NCBI RefSeq assembly: GCF_022385335.1 | Contig: NZ_CP092431.1 | Coordinates: 7,936,001-8,000,000, forward strand | DNA: 64,000 nucleotides | Source: Streptomyces deccanensis | Lineage (GTDB): Bacteria > Actinomycetota > Actinomycetes > Streptomycetales > Streptomycetaceae | Direction: 5' to 3' | Shown: positions 33,594 through 41,428 of the stretch, piece by piece | How positions within the stretch are numbered: the first letter of the stretch is position 1 | How the letters are laid out: every line of letters starts with the position of its first letter | Notes under the pieces: model-generated | What the model saw: the letters and a program-made list of their open reading frames with translations, nothing else | Told to the model about the DNA's origin: nothing | Database searches by the model: none | Made by a program: the position numbers and the translations under genes

Positions 33594-34133
33594 TTACGCG
33601 GCGCCGATGTCGCGGGCGTCCCAGACCATGGAGTCCGTGGTGGCCACATCCCCGGTGACGCGACGGGTGCTGTAGTTGCAGTTGCCGTCCCGGCGGGTGA
33701 CCTCGCTCTCCACGCGCCAGGTACGGATGTAACCGGTGGCCGAGACCCTGCGCCCGGGAGCCACGGTGATGCGGCCCTGCTGCATGCCGCTGACGGTGTG
33801 CTCCTCGGTCACCGTGCGCGAGACACCCGCCGTGAACACGCCCTTGAAGAGGTCCCAGTCGGCGCGGAACTCCTTGCTCGTGGTGCGGGTGTCGCTGACC
33901 GAGCGCTCGATGACGAGCGTCTGCTCCGTCGTCGTACGGTTGCGCAGTTCGCCGTTGACGACCGGGTTGAGGATCTCGCGCTTGGTGACGACCTTGGCGC
34001 GGGTGAAGCTGCTGCAGGCGTCCGCGCCGCCCGTGGCCGCCTGAGCGGGTACCGCGAGGCCTGTCAGCGCGACGCCGGTGAGGACGCCACCGGCGAGGAG
34101 CGAGCGAAGGGCGCGGGGGGTGGTGGCCTTCAT
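33594..34133 (-). CDS. Secreted hypothetical protein, Thr/Ser/Arg-rich beta type
   Basis: 179 aa. Signal peptide (RALRSLLAGGVLTGVALTGLAVPAQA). The mature protein is almost entirely alternating polar strands (NGELRNRTTTEQTLVIERSV; TVTEEHTVSGMQQGRITVAPGRRVSATGYIRTWRVESEVTRR), a pattern seen in aerolysin/ETX-MTX2-type beta proteins. That resemblance is by eye and needs a structure prediction. Two cysteines (ACSSF, NCNYS). ATG follows AGGAG. Embedded among three I36-like genes with the same orientation, so probably co-regulated. Confidence 0.65.
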   Translation of the reverse strand: MKATTPRALRSLLAGGVLTGVALTGLAVPAQAATGGADACSSFTRAKVVTKREILNPVVNGELRNRTTTEQTLVIERSVSDTRTTSKEFRADWDLFKGVFTAGVSRTVTEEHTVSGMQQGRITVAPGRRVSATGYIRTWRVESEVTRRDGNCNYSTRRVTGDVATTDSMVWDARDIGAA

Positions 34134-34179
34134 TTCCTGTCTCCTGAGGTGTGTGCAGGTGTGTACGGATGCCGCGTGG

Positions 34180-34557
34180 TCAGCAGGCCGGAAGGCCGCC
34201 GTTCCAGTTGGTCAGGACGATCTGGCCGATGTTGTCGTTGATCCCGCCGGGCAGGTTGGCCTCGCGGCCGGGGTAGACGTGGCAGGACCGGCCGCCGCTG
34301 TACGCCTTGACGTGCACGAAGCTGCCGGAGGAGTTGACGATGTTCGAACCGGTCGTGCGGGTGCGGTAGTTGATCCGATAGGTGCCGTCCTCCGCGCCGG
34401 TCCACACGGCCAGGCCGCCGTGGTCGGGGTGCTCGAACACGCAGGCGAGCTGGAGGCCCCTGCAGTCGTCGTAGGGGGCGGCGGAGGCCGGTGCGGAGGC
34501 GAGGCCGACCAGCCCGGCCGCGGCGGCGAATCCGGCGAGTGCTGTGCGTACGCGCAT
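34180..34557 (-). CDS. Secreted I36-family inhibitor-like protein, copy 2
   Basis: 125 aa. Signal peptide (MRVRTALAGFAAAAGLVGLASAPASA) and mature domain CRGLQLACVFEHPDHGGLAVW, SNIVNSSGSFVHVKAY, RSCHVYPGREANLP, NIGQIVLTNWNGGLPAC. The Cys-x5/6-Cys ... Cys ... Cys layout and the NI/DN-x-I strand match copies 1 and 3. ATG at 34557 is internal to a longer frame that carries no signal sequence, hence the choice. 46 bases separate it from the previous gene's start. Confidence 0.82.
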   Translation of the reverse strand: MRVRTALAGFAAAAGLVGLASAPASAAPYDDCRGLQLACVFEHPDHGGLAVWTGAEDGTYRINYRTRTTGSNIVNSSGSFVHVKAYSGGRSCHVYPGREANLPGGINDNIGQIVLTNWNGGLPAC

Positions 34558-34568
34558 GTTCAACGGCC

Positions 34569-34961
34569 TCAGTAGTTGTAGTCGCAGGTGGAATCGGCGG
34601 GCGGGTTGATCTCGATGGCGCTGAGCTTGTCGTCGAAGCCGTCCGGCAGATCGCGAACGGCGTGACCCCGTGCGACGCACAGTCCCAGGAACTCGTTGTC
34701 GCCGACGATCCTGACCTTGTACGCCGTCCGGTTGACCACCGAGGTCGTGGCCCGCACGGTCCCCGTGAAGCTGTAGTAGCCGGGCCGGCTCTCGGTCCAC
34801 ACCGGGGTTCCGCCGTAGTTGACGTGCTTGAAGGCGCAGAAGACGCCGAAGTCCGGGCAGTCGCGCACCGCCGCCGCGGACGGTGTGGCCGTGCCCGCGA
34901 CCAGGGCGGCCGCGGCTGCGGCGGTGCCGGCCAGGGTCGTCAGCGCTCTCATGGGCTTCAC
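34569..34961 (-). CDS. Secreted I36-family inhibitor-like protein, copy 3
   Basis: 130 aa from a GTG at 34961 preceded by GAGGAGCG; an upstream ATG adds 11 non-signal residues and is less likely. Signal peptide MRALTTLAGTAAAAAALVAGTATPSAAA, mature domain CPDFGVFCAFKHVNYGGTPVW, TSVVNRTAYKVRIV, GLCVARGHAVRDLP, DDKLSAIEINPPADSTCDYNY. First gene of the cluster, immediately downstream (11 bp ahead) of copy 2. The response-regulator-like gene ends 68 bases upstream. Confidence 0.82.
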   Translation of the reverse strand: MKPMRALTTLAGTAAAAAALVAGTATPSAAAVRDCPDFGVFCAFKHVNYGGTPVWTESRPGYYSFTGTVRATTSVVNRTAYKVRIVGDNEFLGLCVARGHAVRDLPDGFDDKLSAIEINPPADSTCDYNY

Positions 34962-35023
34962 CTTGTTCGCTCCTCTTGTCGGGCCGTTGTGCATGTGACC
35001 ACTTCAGCAGCCGGGGGAGCGGT

Positions 35024-35048
35024 GATCCTTAAAGGTGGATTAAGGATC
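35024..35048 (-). terminator. Terminator overlapping the stop of the response-regulator-like gene
   Basis: Perfect 9-bp arms GATCCTTAA and TTAAGGATC with loop AGGTGGA. The TAA stop lies inside the stem. Confidence 0.7.
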
Positions 35049-35757
35049 CGGGAGAGGCCAGCAGATAGCCCACGCCGCGCACCGTCCTGATGAGCGACCG
35101 GTCGGAGTCGGCGAGTTTGCGGCGCAGGGTGCAGATGTAGGCCTCCACGATGTTGGACTCGCCGTTGAAGTCGTGGTGCCAGACGTGGTCGAGGATCTCC
35201 CCCTTCGACACGACCTTCCCCGAGTGCGTCGTCAGGAGCTGCAGAATGTCGAACTCCGTTGCCGTGAGGACCACTTCGCGCCCGTCGCGCAGGGCTCGGC
35301 GGCTCTCCGGAAGTACCTGGAGTCCTGATGCGGGGGCCGGGGCGGAGTCCGGCGCGGAGCGCCTGCTCAGTAACACCTCGACGCGTAGGGCCAGTTCGTC
35401 GGGGTGGCAGTTCTCATGCGCGTAGTCGTCGGCCAGGCTGAGCTCCTCCGCCCGGCACTGGCCGCTGGTGAGGAAGAGGATGCCGGGCCGCTTCCGCTGT
35501 CCGCGCAGCGCGCGTGCCAGCGCCACGGAATCCCAGGAGGCGGCAGACCTCGTGACCGACAACAGCGCCACGTCAGGCGCCTGTTCGCGAATCTGTCCCA
35601 GTGCGGAGGCGCCGACGCCGCCTCGGGGGAGGGCGACGCGCATGCCGGCCGAGCGCAGGTGCCGGTACAGCCGCAGCGCCTGCGGGAGCTTGTCATGGGC
35701 GACGAAGACACGTGTCACCTTGTCGCCGCTGGACACCGAAGTGGGGGGTGTGCCCAT
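35029..35757 (-). CDS. OmpR-type response-regulator-like protein without phospho-acceptor; contains TTA codon
   Basis: 242 aa from ATG 35757 (a GTG 45 bases upstream also fits). C-terminal winged helix is typical OmpR/PhoB: VVLTATEFDILQLLTTHSGKVVSKGEILDHVWHHDF, NIVEAYICTLRRKLADSDRSLIRTVRGVGYLL. The receiver fold is visible (TRVFVAHDKLPQALRLYRHLRSAGMRVALP; APDVALLSVTRSAASWDS; ILFLTSGQ), but the strand that should end in the phosphorylated Asp reads DVALLSV, so phosphorylation is not expected. No histidine kinase is adjacent. A TTA codon at 35371-35373 (VEVLLSRR) predicts bldA control. It precedes the secreted-protein cluster on the same strand and may regulate it. Confidence 0.85.
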   Translation of the reverse strand: MGTPPTSVSSGDKVTRVFVAHDKLPQALRLYRHLRSAGMRVALPRGGVGASALGQIREQAPDVALLSVTRSAASWDSVALARALRGQRKRPGILFLTSGQCRAEELSLADDYAHENCHPDELALRVEVLLSRRSAPDSAPAPASGLQVLPESRRALRDGREVVLTATEFDILQLLTTHSGKVVSKGEILDHVWHHDFNGESNIVEAYICTLRRKLADSDRSLIRTVRGVGYLLASPGSLIHL

Positions 35758-36004
35758 GTGGTTCACCGGTCCATGTCGAGCGGGCGCCGGTGAGACGCCC
35801 ACAAGCGAGCTGTCTGTCCGAACGGACAGTGAAGCCGGGACCGATCAGAGGTGCCTTCGAGGTCTCTCAGGAGAGGAACAGAAAAATCTACGCGGGATGC
35901 GTGCCGGGCAGGTGGTCAGGAGATGGCCGGCACGTGGTCGGCGGGTCTTCCTCAGGTGGCGAGCGGGTGGACGGCGGTCGTCGTCCACCCGCACACGAGC
36001 TCGT

Positions 36005-37378
36005 TCAGGTCCGACGCCACGGCCCCGTCACCGCGAAGGTCGTGCCCGGGGTGTAGCAGTTGACGTACATCGTGTCGCCGTCGGGGGAGAAGGTGACGCC
36101 TGCGAACTCGCCCCATTCGGGGTCGTCGGCCGTGCCGATGTTCTGGGCGTTGCGGGCCATGGCGTAGACCTCGCCGCGGCGGGTGACGCCGTAGACGTGT
36201 TGGGCGCCGTTGCCGTCCTCGCAGACCATGAGGCCGCCGGAGGGGGCGAGGCAGATGTTGTCGGGGGATTCGCCGGGGAGTTGGAGGTCGGTGTCGGGGC
36301 CGAAGGCGATGACCAGGGTGAGGGTGCGGTGGTCGGGGTCGTAGCGCCAGATCTGGCCGTAGTGGTCGGCGGCCGAGCCCTCCGCGCTGCGGGCGAAGGA
36401 GGAGACGAAGTAGACGCAGCGGCCGCCCCAGTAGCAGCCTTCCAGTTTCTGCGCGTGGGTGATGCCCTCGGGGCCGAAGTCCTGGTGGCGGATGGCGGTC
36501 CGGGCGGCCAGGGGGTCGGGGACGTCGACCCACTCGATGCCGTCGAAGCAGGCTCCGGGCTCCTGGATGGGGGAGAGGTCGGGGACGCCCGGGACGCGCA
36601 TCGCCTGGAGACGGCCGCCCGCGCGCAGTGAACCGAGGCCGCCCTTGGGCTGGTCGGGGAGGAAGCGGTAGAAGAGGCCGAAGGGGCGCTCGAAGGCGTC
36701 CTCCGTCTCGTATACGACTCCCCGCTTCGGGTCCACCGCGATCGCCTCGTGCTGGAAGCGGCCCATCGCGGTCAGGGGCACGGCTCCCGAGCGGTGCGGG
36801 TCGGAGGGGTCCACCTCGAAGATGAAGCCGTGGTCCTTGGTGTAGCCGTTGGTGCCGGCCTTGTCCTCGTTCTCCTCACAGGTCAGCCAGGTGCCCCAAG
36901 GGGTGGGGCCGCCCGCGCAGTTGACCGCCGTGCCGGCGATCGCGACGCGCTCCGAGAGGACCTTGCCCCGGGCGTCGAGCGTCAGGGACGTACAGCCGCC
37001 CTTGCCCATCGGGTCGTAGGTCAGGCCCTCGATCGTGGGGACCGGGATACGGCCGTTGTGGCGGTTCTCGTGGTTGCGGACGAGGTGGACACGGCCGTGT
37101 CTGCCGGGAAGGGCGGACATGCCGTCGTGGTTGCTGGGCACCGGGCCCTCGCCCGAGCGGAGGGGGTCGCCCTCACGGGAGAGGACCCGATAGCGGAAAC
37201 CTTTCGGCAGGTCGAGCAGGCCGTTCGGGTCGGGGATCAGGGGGCCGTAGCCGGAGTGGCCGAGGGGGCTCTGCGCGGTGGCCGTGCCCACGAAGAGTTC
37301 GGAGAGGGTTCCGGTGAACGCGATACCTGCGATACCCGCGCCCGAGCGGGCGAGGGCCTGACGGCGGGTCACTGACAC
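36005..37378 (-). CDS. PhoX-like DUF839 protein, Tat-exported
   Basis: 457 aa. Twin-arginine signal VTRRQALARSGAGIAGIAFTGTL. DUF839 beta-propeller with metal-site stretches NHDGMSAL, LVRNHENR, GGCTSLTLD, TWLTCEENEDK, GRFQHEAIAVDP, YETEDAFERPFGLFYRF, EPGACFDGIEWV, APSGGLMVCEDGNG and TFSPDGDTMYVNCYTPG. PhoX enzymes are secreted calcium/iron phosphatases, but many DUF839 proteins are uncharacterised. The conserved acidic residues are present, so hydrolysis of phosphate esters is plausible. GTG at 37378 (VSVTRR). A phosphate-starvation promoter was not found. Confidence 0.85.
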   Translation of the reverse strand: MSVTRRQALARSGAGIAGIAFTGTLSELFVGTATAQSPLGHSGYGPLIPDPNGLLDLPKGFRYRVLSREGDPLRSGEGPVPSNHDGMSALPGRHGRVHLVRNHENRHNGRIPVPTIEGLTYDPMGKGGCTSLTLDARGKVLSERVAIAGTAVNCAGGPTPWGTWLTCEENEDKAGTNGYTKDHGFIFEVDPSDPHRSGAVPLTAMGRFQHEAIAVDPKRGVVYETEDAFERPFGLFYRFLPDQPKGGLGSLRAGGRLQAMRVPGVPDLSPIQEPGACFDGIEWVDVPDPLAARTAIRHQDFGPEGITHAQKLEGCYWGGRCVYFVSSFARSAEGSAADHYGQIWRYDPDHRTLTLVIAFGPDTDLQLPGESPDNICLAPSGGLMVCEDGNGAQHVYGVTRRGEVYAMARNAQNIGTADDPEWGEFAGVTFSPDGDTMYVNCYTPGTTFAVTGPWRRT

Positions 37379-37488
37379 GGGGACAACCTTCCTGTTGGCG
37401 GACAGGATGTGACCCGCCTGTGTGTATCACGTGGTCAACGCCACGTGAACCACGCGCGGAGAGGTCGGAGGAGGAGTCGTCCCCCGAG

Positions 37489-38337
37489 TCACCCGGTCGG
37501 AGGGGGCGTGACGGGTGGGGCGGAGGGAGGCGAGGGAGGTGCCTGAGGAGGCGCGTGTGCGGCGTCCGGTGGGGGGCCCGCCTGGGATCGCTCCAGGAAG
37601 CGGAGGAGTTCCACCGGGAAGGGCAGGACGAGGGTGGAGTTCTTCTCGGCTGCCACCGCCACCACCGTCTGCAGCAGGCGGAGTTGGAGGGCGGAGGGGG
37701 TGTCGGCCATCTCCTTCGCCGCCTCGGCCAGCTTCCTCGACGCCTGCAGCTCCGCGTCCGCGTTGATGATGCGGGCGCGGCGTTCCCGGTCGGCCTCGGC
37801 CTGGCGGGCCATGGAGCGCTTCATGGTGTCGGGGAGGGAGACGTCCTTGATCTCGACGCGGTCGATGGTGACGCCCCACTCCACGGCGGGGCTGTCGATC
37901 ATCAGCTCCAGGCCCTGGTTGAGCTTCTCGCGGTTGGAGAGGAGGTCGTCGAGGTCGCTCTTGCCGATGATGGAGCGCAGGGAGGTCTGGGCCATCTGCG
38001 AGACGGCGAAGCGGTAGTCCTCGACCTGGACGACCGCGTTCGCCGCGTCGACGACCTTGAAGTAGACCACCGCGTCGACACGGACGGTGACGTTGTCGCG
38101 GGTGATGCCCTCCTGGGCGGGGACGGGCATCGTCACGATCTGCATGTTGACCTTGCGGATGTGGTCGATGCCGGGGACGACCATGGTGAAACCGGGCGTT
38201 CTGGGGGTGCCGCGCAGGCGGCCGAGGCGGAAGACCACGCCTCGTTCGTACTGCTTGACGACTCGGGCCGCGGCGGCGACGTAGACGACCGCGGCGGAGC
38301 CGATCGCCGCGGCGGTGATGAGCAGCGTCTCGACCAT
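37489..38337 (-). CDS. SPFH/band-7 (stomatin-like) membrane protein
   Basis: 282 aa. N-terminal membrane helix (LLITAAAIGSAAVVYVAAAA), then the SPFH domain: RVVKQYERGVVFRLGRL, PGFTMVVPGIDHIRKVNMQ, VDAVVYFKVVDAANAVVQVEDYRFAVSQMAQTSLRSIIGKSDLDDLLSNREKLN, and a predicted coiled coil rich in Arg/Ala/Glu (ARQAEADRERRARIINADAELQASRKLAEAAKEM). Pro-rich tail. Stomatin-like proteins scaffold membrane complexes and proteases; no NfeD partner is adjacent. ATG at 38337 with GGGGG; the longer frame runs into a repeat-filled gap. Confidence 0.9.
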   Translation of the reverse strand: MVETLLITAAAIGSAAVVYVAAAARVVKQYERGVVFRLGRLRGTPRTPGFTMVVPGIDHIRKVNMQIVTMPVPAQEGITRDNVTVRVDAVVYFKVVDAANAVVQVEDYRFAVSQMAQTSLRSIIGKSDLDDLLSNREKLNQGLELMIDSPAVEWGVTIDRVEIKDVSLPDTMKRSMARQAEADRERRARIINADAELQASRKLAEAAKEMADTPSALQLRLLQTVVAVAAEKNSTLVLPFPVELLRFLERSQAGPPPDAAHAPPQAPPSPPSAPPVTPPPTG

Positions 38338-38502
38338 GACGACCCCCTGAGCCGTCGCTCTCGGTGCGTGATGGGTGCGTATACCACGATATGCCGGAGA
38401 TGGGGGGTGGGGCGAGTGTCGGCCGGGGGAGGGGTGCGGGGAGCTGTGGGGCTCGGGGGTGGGGTGTGCCCCGGGGCTGGGGTCGGGCGGGGGTGGGTTT
38501 CG

Positions 38503-38580
38503 CTTGCCGGCGCTTGCAGGGTGCCGCTGCGCCCACCCGTGCCGCCCCAGCGGCACGATTGCCCGCAGTGTGGGCAGCGT
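38503..38580. repeat. Second type of intergenic repeat with GTGCCGC/GCGGCAC hairpin
   Basis: GTGCCGC-CCCA-GCGGCAC stem near 38540, flanked by CTGCGCCCACCC and GATTGCCCGCAG. Looks like a widespread streptomycete element, unrelated to the GGGGCGCGGGG family. It lies in the 280-base gap between the band-7 start and the SulP stop. Confidence 0.5.
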
Positions 38581-38617
38581 GCGCCGGGACGGCACAGGTG
38601 GACGGTTCAGGGCGAGG

Positions 38618-40141
38618 TCAGAGCGTTGCTGACGTCGCCTTTTCCGGTTCCGGGACCGTCATGCGGACCGGTTCCGTGCCTGTCGTGCTGTGGCGGGCCG
38701 CCCAGTTCTCCAGGGCGGTGCGGCAGGCGTGGTCCAGGTGGTGGAGCCCGGTGAGGTGGAGTTCCACGGGGCGGTCCTGGGGGAGGGCCTCCAGGCTGTC
38801 CAGGATCTTCGGCAGGCGCAGGAAGGTCGCGTTGCCGGAGAGATAGGCCTGGACCGGCCCGGCGCCCTTGTCGATGACCTCCAGCTTGATGTGCGAGGCC
38901 TCCCACGCGGTCTTGGCCACGGACAGGGCCAGACCGATCAGGACGCCCTCGAACATGTTGACCGCGACGATCGCCACGGCCGTGGCCACCAGGATCAGCG
39001 CCTCGCCCCGGTGCGTGCGCCACAGGGAGACGACCCCGCGGAACGGGATCAGCTTGAAGCCCGCGTGGACGAGGATGCCGGCCAGGGCCGGGAGCGGGAT
39101 CAGGGCGAGCGTGCCCGGCAGCAGCGCCACGAAGAGCAGCAGCCAGACGCCGTGCAGCACCCGGGAGGCCTTCGTCCTCGCGCCGGCCTGGAGGTTGGCG
39201 GAGCTGCGCACGATCACCGCCGTCATCGGCAGCGCGCCCAGCAGCCCGCACACGGTGTTGCCGGCGCCCTGGGCCATCAGCTCCTTGTCGTACTCGGTGC
39301 GCGGACCGTCGTGCATCCGGTCCACGGCCGCCGCGCTGAACAGGCTCTCCGCGGAGGCGATGAGGGTGAAGGCGAGGATCGTGCCGAGCAGCGCCACGTC
39401 GGCGAGCTGGCCGAAGGCGTCCAGGCCGGGCGGCTGGATCACGTCCAGCAGACCCTTCACCTCGACGTTCGCCACCGGCAGGTCGAACGCGAGGCTGACG
39501 AGGGTGGCCAGCAGGACCGCGGCGAGCGCGCCGGGGACCAGCTGGACCTTCTTCGGCAGCCGCTTCCACAGCACCATCACCGCGATGGTGCCGGCGCCGA
39601 CCGCCAGCGAGGCGAGCGCGGCGGTGCTGCTCACGGCGTCGACGAAGGCGCCGGGCAGGCCCACGATCTTGTCGATGCCGGAGGCGGGGGCCTCCAGACC
39701 GGCCGCCGCGTAGAGCTGGCCGGCGATGATCACCAGCCCGATACCGGCGAGCATGCCCTCGACGACGGAGACGGATATGGCCCGGAACCAACGGCCCAGC
39801 TTCAGCGCGCCCATGGCGAGTTGGAGCAGACCGGCGGCGAGCACGATCACGCCGAGGGCGGGCAGCCCGAACTGGCGGACCGCTTCGAAGACCAGCACGG
39901 TCATACCGGCCGCCGGGCCGGAGACCTGGAGGCTGCTGCCGGGCAGCATCCCGGCGACGATGCCGCCCACGATGCCGGTGACCAGGCCGAGTTCGGCCGG
40001 TACCCCGGAGGCGACGGCGACACCGACGCACAGCGGGAGGGCGACCAGGAAGACGACGAGCGAGGCGCCGAAGTCCTGTCGCAGATGGGGGAACCTGGAG
40101 AGGGCGGACGGGGAGGACGGGGGCGAGGTCGTGGAGTTCAT
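38618..40141 (-). CDS. SulP/SLC26-family anion (bicarbonate or sulfate) transporter with STAS domain
   Basis: 507 aa. About 12 membrane segments (first: DFGASLVVFLVALPLCVGVAVASGVPAELGLVTG), SulP hallmark SLQVSGPAAGMTVLVFEAV, and a C-terminal STAS domain (EVIDKGAGPVQAYLSGNATFLRLPKILDSLEALP, HLTGLHHLDHACRTALENW). SulP members carry sulfate or bicarbonate; the next gene on the same strand encodes beta-carbonic anhydrase 20 bp upstream, favouring bicarbonate. ATG at 40141; a GTG nine bases earlier is an alternative. Confidence 0.9.
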   Translation of the reverse strand: MNSTTSPPSSPSALSRFPHLRQDFGASLVVFLVALPLCVGVAVASGVPAELGLVTGIVGGIVAGMLPGSSLQVSGPAAGMTVLVFEAVRQFGLPALGVIVLAAGLLQLAMGALKLGRWFRAISVSVVEGMLAGIGLVIIAGQLYAAAGLEAPASGIDKIVGLPGAFVDAVSSTAALASLAVGAGTIAVMVLWKRLPKKVQLVPGALAAVLLATLVSLAFDLPVANVEVKGLLDVIQPPGLDAFGQLADVALLGTILAFTLIASAESLFSAAAVDRMHDGPRTEYDKELMAQGAGNTVCGLLGALPMTAVIVRSSANLQAGARTKASRVLHGVWLLLFVALLPGTLALIPLPALAGILVHAGFKLIPFRGVVSLWRTHRGEALILVATAVAIVAVNMFEGVLIGLALSVAKTAWEASHIKLEVIDKGAGPVQAYLSGNATFLRLPKILDSLEALPQDRPVELHLTGLHHLDHACRTALENWAARHSTTGTEPVRMTVPEPEKATSATL

Positions 40142-40161
40142 GTCGGACACCTGGCCGCCGG

Positions 40162-40740
40162 TCACAGGGTCTCGAACTTGTCGGTCTCCGCGCGGTGTTC
40201 CCGCACGGCACCCGTGTGGACCTCGTAGTACCAGCCGCGCAACCGCAGCCGTCCGTCCGCGAGGCGCTTCTCCACGCACGGGTAGGAGCGCAGGCGCAGC
40301 AGCTGGCTGAGGACGTGGTTCTGCACGCCGTCGGCGACCGTCGGGTCCTCGACCGCCCCTTCCGGGCGGGGCGTGGCGTTGGTCAGCCAGTCGCGTACGG
40401 CGGGTACGGCGTCCAGGTCGTCGCCGCGCACCAGGGCGCCCACGGCGCCGCAGTGCGAGTGTCCGCAGACCACGATGTCGGTGACGCCGAGGACCTCCAC
40501 GGCGTACTCGATGGTGGCCGTCTCACCGGTGGGGCGGTCGGCGGCGTAGGGCGGGACGATGTTGCCGGCGGTGCGCAGTTCGAAGAGCTCGCCGGGGCGG
40601 GCGCCCGTGATCAGGGCCGGGACGACCCGCGAGTCGGAGCAGGTGATGAACAGGACCTCGGGGGACTGGCCTTCGGCCAGCCTGGCGAACTCCTCAGGGC
40701 GCTGTCCGAACGTACGGGCGTTGTCGATGAGGGGCTGCAT
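40162..40740 (-). CDS. Beta-class carbonic anhydrase
   Basis: 192 aa. Zinc ligands in FITCSDSRVVP (Cys, with Asp-Arg dyad) and CGHSHCGAVGAL (His, Cys). Interconverts CO2 and bicarbonate in the cytoplasm. The ATG at 40740 has AGGAGGAG 12 bases upstream; the much longer open frame covers the preceding secreted-protein gene in antisense order and is rejected. Precedes and probably shares a transcript with the SulP transporter, forming a bicarbonate uptake/use pair. Confidence 0.93.
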   Translation of the reverse strand: MQPLIDNARTFGQRPEEFARLAEGQSPEVLFITCSDSRVVPALITGARPGELFELRTAGNIVPPYAADRPTGETATIEYAVEVLGVTDIVVCGHSHCGAVGALVRGDDLDAVPAVRDWLTNATPRPEGAVEDPTVADGVQNHVLSQLLRLRSYPCVEKRLADGRLRLRGWYYEVHTGAVREHRAETDKFETL

Positions 40741-40820
40741 GATGTGGTGACTCCTCCTGGCGCGCCTCGGTGGCGCGTCGGGCTTGCACGACAGAGTGGG
40801 GGGAACAGGCGCTCCGCGGC

Positions 40821-41219
40821 TCAGCAGCGGAAGACCTGGAGAACGGCCGGGGTGTGGGCCGTGAGTGGTCTCGACGCCCGGTGGTACGGGGCCGAGGGCC
40901 GTTCGGGTGCGCTCGCGGCCGCCGGGTTCTCCCCCAGCGGCGGACGCGCGGGCGTCCCGGGAACGGTGTGGGTGGCCGGGCGATGCCGGTCCCGTGTGCG
41001 ATGAGGACCGGTCGGGTCCTGCGAGGGCGCGCACGTGCGGTGGGTGACCGCCGTGTCACGCAGGGGCTTCGCGGTGAGGGTGTTTCCGGGCTCGGCTTTG
41101 GCCTTGACATGGCCGAGCGTGTGCGCGGCTGCGAAGGATGTCGCGGGAGTGAAGAACGCCAGGGTGAGCAGGACGGCGGCTAGGGCCGAAAAGACGGTCC
41201 GGGTCGTCGTACCTCGCAA
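40821..41219 (-). CDS. Small secreted Pro-rich protein with TTG start
   Basis: 132 aa. TTG at 41219 preceded by GGGGAGG. Signal peptide-like RTVFSALAAVLLTLAFFTPATSFAAA, then a 100-residue Pro/Ala/His/Arg-rich mature part with one Cys near each end (HRTCAPSQ and VFRC terminus). No known family. Codon third positions are G/C-rich, supporting coding. It stops 80 bases before carbonic anhydrase starts, and three 11-bp direct repeats lie 60 bases upstream. Confidence 0.6.
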   Translation of the reverse strand: MRGTTTRTVFSALAAVLLTLAFFTPATSFAAAHTLGHVKAKAEPGNTLTAKPLRDTAVTHRTCAPSQDPTGPHRTRDRHRPATHTVPGTPARPPLGENPAAASAPERPSAPYHRASRPLTAHTPAVLQVFRC

Positions 41220-41277
41220 TATGAGCCTCCCCACTGGCAGTTCCAGGTGTCTCTCACGCGTCGACAGTTGCTCGACT

Positions 41278-41306
41278 TGGTCAACCGATGGTCAACCACT
41301 GGTCAA
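41278..41306. promoter_or_regulatory. Three 11-bp direct repeats of TGGTCAA
   Basis: TGGTCAA at 41278, 41289 and 41300, spaced exactly 11 bp. This helical-turn spacing is how streptomycete PhoP boxes and SARP sites are built; the units (GGTCAACC) resemble but do not equal the PhoP unit GTTCACC. Lies upstream of the TTG-start secreted gene. Confidence 0.5.
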
Positions 41307-41313
41307 GAAACAC

Positions 41314-41345
41314 GTTAACCCTGCAAAGTTGTTTGCAGGGTTAAC
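41314..41345 (-). terminator. Terminator of the AFG1-type ATPase gene
   Basis: Perfect 14-bp arms GTTAACCCTGCAAA and TTTGCAGGGTTAAC, loop GTTG, followed on the minus strand by a T-rich stretch (GTGTTTCTTG). Confidence 0.85.
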
Positions 41346-41428
41346 TTAACGTTGCGAGCTGAAGAGAGCCTGAAAAGCGAGGTCGGGTTGGCTGGAAACG
41401 CCTCTTGACCTGCGGGGGTCGGGTCCTG

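Noticed and set aside
36005..37378. PHO box in front of the DUF839/PhoX-like gene
   Set aside because: No 11-bp direct repeats seen in its short upstream region.
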